Assembly (NCBI GenBank): GCA_030681645.1
Contig: JAUXRX010000015.1
Span: 1 to 64,000 of the forward strand
Direction: 5' to 3'
Source of the DNA: Archangium sp.
GTDB taxonomy: Bacteria; Myxococcota; Myxococcia; Myxococcales; Myxococcaceae
Length of the DNA stretch: 64,000 nucleotides
The position numbers and the translations under genes are program-made. The stretch's first letter is position 1. The number at the start of each line of letters is the position of its first letter. A model generated the notes under the pieces. The model ran no database searches, was not told the DNA's origin, and saw nothing but the letters and a program-made list of their open reading frames with translations. Below, one piece after another: positions 59,257-64,000 of this stretch.

Positions 59257-60399
59257 TTACTTCTCCCTCTTGGTGGTGTCCGGCGCCGCCGAGCCGCGGA
59301 TGACCTGGATGGTGTTGAACCGCTTCATCTGCAGCACCTTCGTGCGCTCGCCCGAGAGCAGCGTGCTGACGGTGGCGCGCCCGCGCTCTTCGAGCACGTC
59401 GAGATCGTCCTCGTTGCGCAGGGTGAAGGTGAGCCCGCCCACCTGCTGCGCGAGCACCAGCATCTCGGCCTCCTCGGGCAGCAGCATCAACGAGACGTGC
59501 CCGTAGGCGCGCTCGGCCTGCGGCACCAGGTTCACGTTGGTGGTGCCGGTGAGCTTGCCGGTGGCGAGCACCATCACGTTCTGCATGATGGTGACGGCGA
59601 CCTGCTGGTTGGTCAGCGGGTCCTTGAAGCTGCCGATGATGTCCACGTGATCGTTGGGGCGCATCCACCCGCCGACGCCGGTGGTGCCCTTCACCTCGAC
59701 CGCGAGCGCGCGGGCCCGCTTGAAGATGCGGGTGGCGAGGCGCTCGACGGCGCGCGTGGCCTCGAACTGGTTCCAGAGCACCGGGTCGCCGGCGGCCACC
59801 GCGACCTGCACCTTCTGCCCGATGACGGAGCCAGCCGAGTCGGGCTTCACCACCGACGAGGTGACGAACTGCTCGGGCACGCTGCGCTGGGCGAGGTGTT
59901 CCATCGTCACCACCGTGCCCTCCGAGAGATCGACGGTGGCCACCAGCACCGGCACCAGGTTCCAGCCCCTGCGCACGTCGGCCTTCTCCTTCATCAGCGC
60001 GCTGTACGAGACAGCGAAGCCCATGAGCATGAGCCCGGCGGCGAGCGCGAGCGGCATCACCTTCGCGTGCGTCCACGGCGCGCCGCGAGAGGCCGGCCTG
60101 CGCACGGCCGGGAGCGGCGGCGAGGGCGTGGGCACCCGGCGCACGGGGAGCGACGCCTCACTGAGCGGCGCGACCAGCAACATGGGGATGACCGGTGGCT
60201 CACCGTCGTAGGCGAGGCCCGCGAGCGACTGTTCCAGCCCCTGCACGTCGGGGTCCTGGCCCGACTTGTCCCAGAGGTAGTCCTGCGGCTTGCCCGGGAA
60301 CGCGGGCGCGACGCCGTCGTACGCGAGCCCCGAGAGCGCGCCTTCGAGGGCCTCGAGCTCGGGATCGTGGCCCGTCTTGTCCCAGAGGTAGTCACTCAT
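59257..60399 (-). CDS. CpaB-like protein 1 with duplicated anti-sigma-type motif
   Basis: 380 residues. Before the membrane helix (about 112-132) are two copies of a 26-residue motif (3-28 and 39-66: [20 protein letters not shown] and DYLWDKSGQDPDVQGLEQSL). That motif, a WD...DPE...LE pattern, resembles the cytoplasmic ECF-binding motif found at the N-terminus of FecR-type anti-sigma factors. After the helix is a SAF/RcpC region as in CpaB2. Its start overlaps the ECF sigma stop (ATGAGTGA), so it is probably that factor's anti-sigma partner and a CpaB protein in one. Confidence 0.8.
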   Translation of the reverse strand: MSDYLWDKTGHDPELEALEGALSGLAYDGVAPAFPGKPQDYLWDKSGQDPDVQGLEQSLAGLAYDGEPPVIPMLLVAPLSEASLPVRRVPTPSPPLPAVRRPASRGAPWTHAKVMPLALAAGLMLMGFAVSYSALMKEKADVRRGWNLVPVLVATVDLSEGTVVTMEHLAQRSVPEQFVTSSVVKPDSAGSVIGQKVQVAVAAGDPVLWNQFEATRAVERLATRIFKRARALAVEVKGTTGVGGWMRPNDHVDIIGSFKDPLTNQQVAVTIMQNVMVLATGKLTGTTNVNLVPQAERAYGHVSLMLLPEEAEMLVLAQQVGGLTFTLRNEDDLDVLEERGRATVSTLLSGERTKVLQMKRFNTIQVIRGSAAPDTTKREK

Positions 60400-60991
60400 C
60401 GGAGCTGCCCTCCGCCTGAGCCCGGAGCCCCAGCTTCTCGCGCAACAGCGCCATGCCCCGGTGCAGGTTCACCCGCACGCTGCCGGGGGTGAGCCCGGTG
60501 CGCTCGGAGATCTCCGGCCCCGTCATGCCCTCGATGAGGCGCATCGCCAGGGTCTCGGCGTAGGCCTCGGGCATCGCCTGCAGCGCCTTGAGCACCTTGC
60601 GCGCGTCGGGTGCGCCGCTGCGATCGGGCGCGGCCTGCTGGGGCGCCTCGTCGAGCGACTCGCCGGGGTGCGCGTCACGCAGGTGCCGGGACGCGCGATT
60701 GCGGGCGAGCTGCGCGAGCCAGGCGGGGAAGGCCTGATCATCCTCGAGCGAGGAGAGCTTCTGGAACACCAGCAGGAAGACGTCCTGCACCAGGTCAGAC
60801 GCGTCGGAGGCCGACACGCGCGAGATGACAATGGCGTGCACGAGCTTGCCGAAGTGTCCATGCAGCGCGGTGAAGGCCTCGTGATCTCCCCTGCGCGCGG
60901 CCGCGACCCAGCTCACCCACACGGCGCGCAGCCTCTCCCGGCCGGCGGCCTGGCCACGGGGCTCGTCGAGCAGCGCTGCGGGGGAGGCCAT
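60392..60991 (-). CDS. ECF RNA polymerase sigma factor
   Basis: 199 residues from ATG 60991. Region 2 about 35-105 ([40 protein letters not shown]) and region 4 ([40 protein letters not shown]). The downstream cpaB1 start overlaps the stop, so they are cotranslated. Divergent from surA over 112 bp; its own promoter is likely there. Confidence 0.92.
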   Translation of the reverse strand: MASPAALLDEPRGQAAGRERLRAVWVSWVAAARRGDHEAFTALHGHFGKLVHAIVISRVSASDASDLVQDVFLLVFQKLSSLEDDQAFPAWLAQLARNRASRHLRDAHPGESLDEAPQQAAPDRSGAPDARKVLKALQAMPEAYAETLAMRLIEGMTGPEISERTGLTPGSVRVNLHRGMALLREKLGLRAQAEGSSDE

Positions 60992-61103
60992 GGACAAGGC
61001 ACAGGAGACCACGACTCTGCTCTCCGTTAACCCTGGCGCCAATCACACGGATTTGCTGGGCCACAGGCCCCTCGCAGCAATCGACCGAGCGCCTGACCGT
61101 GCT

Positions 61104-62072
61104 ATGCCCCGCCCCGTGAATCGACTGATCCTCTGCACCCTGGCCTTCACCGCAGTCACCGCGCGGGCCGAGCTCGTCGACCGCATCGCGGCCGTGGTGA
61201 ACAACGACGTCATCACCCTGTCCGAGGTGGAGACCCGCATCGCGCCCGACGCGCAGAAGCTCAGGTCCGAGCCTGACGCCACGAAGCGCGCCGAGGCGCG
61301 GTCCCTGCTGGTCAAGCGTGGCCTCGAGCTGCTCATCGGCGAGAAGCTGATGGAGACCCAGGTGCGCGAGCTCAACATCGAGGTCGCCGACTCGGAGATC
61401 GAGATGGGCATGGACGACGTGAAGAAGCAGAACAACATCACCACCGAGCAGTTCGAAGGCCTGCTGGCGCAGGAGGGCTACACCCTCGCCAGCTACAAGG
61501 CCTTCATGCGCAAGCACCTCGCCCGCCTCAAGCTGGTGAACCTCAAGGTGCGCAGCAAGGTGAAGATCTCCGATGAAGATCTGAAGGCCGAGTACGCGCG
61601 CTGGAGCCACGACGAGGCCAACGAGTTCGAGGTGCACGCCCGCCACCTCCTGGTGCAGGTCGCGCCCAAGGCGACGCCCGAGCAGATCGAGGTCGCCCGC
61701 CTCAAGGCGAACCTGCTGATGGAAGAGGCGCGCAAGCCCGGCACCGACTTCGCCATGCTCGCGAAGAAGAAGAGCGAGGGCCCGTCGGCGGCCGATGGCG
61801 GTGACCTCGGCTTCTTCAAGCGCGGCGTGATGGTGGCCGAGTTCGAGAAGGCGGCCTTCACCCTGCCCGTGGGCGGCATCAGCGAGCCCATCCGCACCAA
61901 GTTTGGCTGGCACGTGCTCAAGGTCGAGGAGCGCAAGTCGCTCTCCGCGCCCCCGTTGGAAGAGGTGAAGGAGCAGCTGCGCGACAAGATGCTGCGGGGC
62001 CAGCTGGAGAAGTACACTGAGCAGTACGTTCAGGAGCTGCGCGCCGCAGCCGTGGTGGACGTGAAGATCTGA
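61104..62072 (+). CDS. surA: SurA-like peptidylprolyl isomerase chaperone
   Basis: 322 residues from ATG 61104. Signal peptide ([15 protein letters not shown]). N-terminal SurA domain ([20 protein letters not shown]), parvulin domain ([40 protein letters not shown]) and C-terminal helix (AAAVVDVKI). One PPIase domain. It chaperones outer-membrane proteins in the periplasm. Confidence 0.92.
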   Translation: MPRPVNRLILCTLAFTAVTARAELVDRIAAVVNNDVITLSEVETRIAPDAQKLRSEPDATKRAEARSLLVKRGLELLIGEKLMETQVRELNIEVADSEIEMGMDDVKKQNNITTEQFEGLLAQEGYTLASYKAFMRKHLARLKLVNLKVRSKVKISDEDLKAEYARWSHDEANEFEVHARHLLVQVAPKATPEQIEVARLKANLLMEEARKPGTDFAMLAKKKSEGPSAADGGDLGFFKRGVMVAEFEKAAFTLPVGGISEPIRTKFGWHVLKVEERKSLSAPPLEEVKEQLRDKMLRGQLEKYTEQYVQELRAAAVVDVKI

Positions 62073-62126
62073 TCTTTCCCCCACGGATTTCGGGGGCCCA
62101 CGCCACTGACGCACACAGGTGAGTGC

Positions 62127-62666
62127 GTGACCGCCACAGCTCGGGTGCTCCACATGCAGAAGCCGCCGGATTCCGCGGACTTCGGGGCGCTCTACGCCGA
62201 GCACTTCCGCGCCGTGTGGCGCACCCTGCAACGGCTGGGGGTTCACCCGGGCTCGGTGGACGACGCCACCCAGGAGGTCTTCGTCACCGCCTGGCGCCGC
62301 TGGGACGACTTCGAGGGCCGCTCTTCCGAGCGCACCTGGCTGCTGGGCATCGCCATCCGGGTGGCCAGCGACACGCGCCGCAAGCAGCGCCCCACCGAAG
62401 AGGTCTCACCCGAATTGCAGATGAGCGGGCCGGGGCCCGACACGATGGCGGCCTCGAAAGAGGTGAGCCAGCGGGTAGAGCAACTGCTCGGCAAGCTGGA
62501 ACCAGAGCGGCGCGAGGTGTTGCTGCTCGTGGACCTCGAAGGCTATTCCGTGCCCGAGGTGGCCACCGCCACCGGGGTGAACCTGAACACGCTGTACACC
62601 CGACTGCGGGCCGCCCGGCAGCAGTTCGAAGACCTCGTCAAACGCGAGGCAGAGGAGCTGCGATGA
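62127..62666 (+). CDS. ECF RNA polymerase sigma factor
   Basis: 179 residues from GTG 62127 (ATG 62154 is also possible). Region 2 about 20-85 (FGALYAEHFRAVWRTLQRLG, VDDATQEVFVTAWRRWDDFE) and region 4 (LEPERREVLLLVDLEGYSVP, TATGVNLNTLYTRLRAARQQ). The stop overlaps the next start (ATGA), encoding its probable anti-sigma factor. Confidence 0.92.
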   Translation: MTATARVLHMQKPPDSADFGALYAEHFRAVWRTLQRLGVHPGSVDDATQEVFVTAWRRWDDFEGRSSERTWLLGIAIRVASDTRRKQRPTEEVSPELQMSGPGPDTMAASKEVSQRVEQLLGKLEPERREVLLLVDLEGYSVPEVATATGVNLNTLYTRLRAARQQFEDLVKREAEELR

Positions 62667-63694
62667 AACCGCTCTCGAAAGAGGCGCGCGCCGCGCTGAG
62701 TGCGCTCTCGAGCGCCGACCCGACCCGGGCCGACGAAGCGCGGGTGCGGAAGAACCTCGAGCGTGCGCTCGGCGTGGCGATCCCCACCGCGTCGGTCGCC
62801 GTCGCCACCACCGCCGTCAGCGCGCAGGCCGCGAGCGGCGCCGGGGTGTCAGGTGGTCTCGGTGCGTTGGGCGTGGGGGCGAAGGCCGTGGTCTTCGTGC
62901 TCGCCGTGGGCGTCGGCTCGGTGGTGACGGTGGGAATCAAGTCGTCCTTCTCCTCGCCTGGAGCGGGAAAGGCGCGCACCAGTCGCCAGCCGGCGAGCCC
63001 GACGCCTCCTCCTGCGGAGATCGAGATCACGGTGGAGGGCGAGCGGGTCGCGACGACGTCTCCGCCGCTGGAGGCCGAGCCCATCAGTGGACTCGCTGCT
63101 CGAGGGGCGATCGAAGCCGCAGCGCCTCCTGCGCCTCCTGCGACGCCCGCGATGGACGAACTCGCGCCTCGGGGGGTTGGCGAAGCCGCGCCAGCACCTG
63201 CCCCTGTGGCCGTGGCGGTGCGCGCGCGCCCGGAGCCGGTCCAGCCGAAGGTGAAGCCCGTGCAGACGGCGCAGCCCGAAGCGAAGCCGGACGGCGTCGA
63301 GCCTGCCGAGGAAGAGTTCACCCCCCCGCCTGCGCCGCCGAACACGCAGGAGAGCTACGAGCTCGAGGTCGACACCAACTTCCCCAACTGCGACCCGGGC
63401 ACCGAGCTGCGCTCGGCGGTGAGCGCGAGAAAGCTGCTCAACGCCAATCGCGCGGAGGAAGCAGTGTGGCTGCTCGGCGCGTATCAGCGGCGCTGCCCAT
63501 CAGGCCGCTGGAGCGACGAGGCCTGGTCCGTGCGCATGGCAGGCCTGTGCAAGCTCGGCCGCAACGCCGAGGTGATCGGCCTGCTGCAGTGGTTCAGCAC
63601 CGAGTACCCGTCGCGGCGCTTCGCGGTGGTGAACGAGCTGCGCCGCTCGTGCCCCGAAGAGGTGCTCAAGCACGGTGAGCCGTCGGCGGAGTGA
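62663..63694 (+). CDS. transmembrane anti-sigma factor-like protein
   Basis: 343 residues. Short cytoplasmic N-terminus, TM about 65-95 (ALGVGAKAVVFVLAVGVGSV), Pro/Ala-rich periplasmic linker, then a TPR-like C-terminal domain (LRSAVSARKLLNANRAEEAV, WLLGAYQRRCPSGRWSDEAW). Coupled to the ECF factor, so it is its likely anti-sigma partner although no zinc-finger motif is seen. Overlaps the convergent hydrolase gene by 29 bp. Confidence 0.75.
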   Translation: MKPLSKEARAALSALSSADPTRADEARVRKNLERALGVAIPTASVAVATTAVSAQAASGAGVSGGLGALGVGAKAVVFVLAVGVGSVVTVGIKSSFSSPGAGKARTSRQPASPTPPPAEIEITVEGERVATTSPPLEAEPISGLAARGAIEAAAPPAPPATPAMDELAPRGVGEAAPAPAPVAVAVRARPEPVQPKVKPVQTAQPEAKPDGVEPAEEEFTPPPAPPNTQESYELEVDTNFPNCDPGTELRSAVSARKLLNANRAEEAVWLLGAYQRRCPSGRWSDEAWSVRMAGLCKLGRNAEVIGLLQWFSTEYPSRRFAVVNELRRSCPEEVLKHGEPSAE

Positions 63695-64000
63695 GGCCCG
63701 GCCAGGTCCACACCTGGGCGAGCGCTTCCCAGTAGGAGGGAGAGGCCGAGAGGTCGTTGTGACCTCGGCGCGGAATGAGCGCGAGCCGCTTGTTCGGGGT
63801 GGTGGCGAGCCGGTGGGCCTCGCGCGCTTCTCCTGCGTCGATGGCGCGATCTTCTTCACCGTGGATGATGAGCAGCGGAACGCGGCCCTTCATGACCTTC
63901 GGGCGTGGATCGAAGAGCGACGACTCCTCGGCGGTGTAGCGCGCGGGAGGAGCGAGGCCGCGCCTGCGCACGAGCCCGTCGAGATCGACGAAGCCACTCT
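63666..64000 (-). CDS. alpha/beta hydrolase, partial
   Basis: The frame is open from the right window edge (SGFVDLDGLVRRRGLAPP) to the stop at 63666, about 110 residues of the C-terminal part. PLLIIHGEEDRAIDAGEARE has the acid-residue Asp of the triad region and LALIPRRGHNDL has the catalytic His. Typical of alpha/beta hydrolases of the peptidase S9 or esterase type. The N-terminal part lies outside. Confidence 0.8.
   Translation of the reverse strand, partial: SGFVDLDGLVRRRGLAPPARYTAEESSLFDPRPKVMKGRVPLLIIHGEEDRAIDAGEAREAHRLATTPNKRLALIPRRGHNDLSASPSYWEALAQVWTWPGLTPPTAHRA

Overview
The window is high-GC, densely packed DNA with no rRNA, tRNA, CRISPR array, phage or insertion sequence that I can recognise. 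The gene content points to Myxococcota: many lipoproteins with (DAG)n linkers, lipoproteins of unknown function next to radical SAM genes, FHA-GAF-cyclase and pseudokinase fusions, several ECF sigma/anti-sigma pairs, and DUF1501-type Tat proteins. I cannot place the genus.

Layout. 0.3-2.0 kb: two minus-strand envelope genes. 2.6-7.7 kb: a four-gene plus-strand operon (haem c lipoprotein, DUF1549-like haem c protein, lipoprotein, DUF1501 Tat protein). 7.8-13.1 kb: a truncated copy of a B12-type radical SAM gene, a divergent aldo/keto reductase-LysR pair, then the intact radical SAM gene coupled to lipoproteins. 13.2-21.4 kb: secreted, lipoprotein and outer-membrane genes with a LuxR-type regulator; an identical 18-bp palindrome lies in two divergent promoters. 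21.6-27.8 kb: M3 peptidase-truncated haemoglobin, VOC protein, unknown protein, and a tandem ArsA-like ATPase pair whose P-loops are complementary. 27.8-32.5 kb: hipBA with a clear operator, a rhodanese-LCIB-like carbonic anhydrase fusion, and an FHA-GAF-cyclase. 32.5-41.2 kb: GlgX, PHP phosphoesterase, an unknown membrane protein between duplicated intergenic DNA, radical SAM, DcrB-like protein and a CBM48-GH13 enzyme. 41.1-47.8 kb: FdhD-DUF457-HIT operon, a NMT1-sensor hybrid kinase, ferritin-like and LptC-like lipoproteins. 47.8-53.2 kb: a (GGGGTC)n array, a doubly frameshifted gene, DUF2891, an ECF sigma/FecR-type anti-sigma pair, and a peptidoglycan-binding protein. 53.4-64 kb: pseudokinase-MshEN fusion, two PpiC lipoproteins, a minus-strand operon (ECF sigma, CpaB with duplicated N-terminal motif, frameshifted lipoprotein, second CpaB, 44-aa protein), SurA, a third ECF/anti-sigma pair and a truncated hydrolase.

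Three short repeat families shape the region. Family 1 is a REP-like palindrome built on CCCTCTCCC...GGGGAGAGGG, about a dozen copies, many between convergent genes. Family 2 resembles GTTCACCCCGAGCGGAGTCG; it often lies inside or at the ends of reading frames and is translated. Family 3 is a longer intergenic unit at about 35.6-35.8 and 37.0-37.2 kb. Several gene ends, gene starts and one linker are made of repeat DNA. Two genes (48024-48527 and 58450-59246) show tetranucleotide copy-number changes that break the frame.

All functional calls come from reading the sequence; no database search was run.
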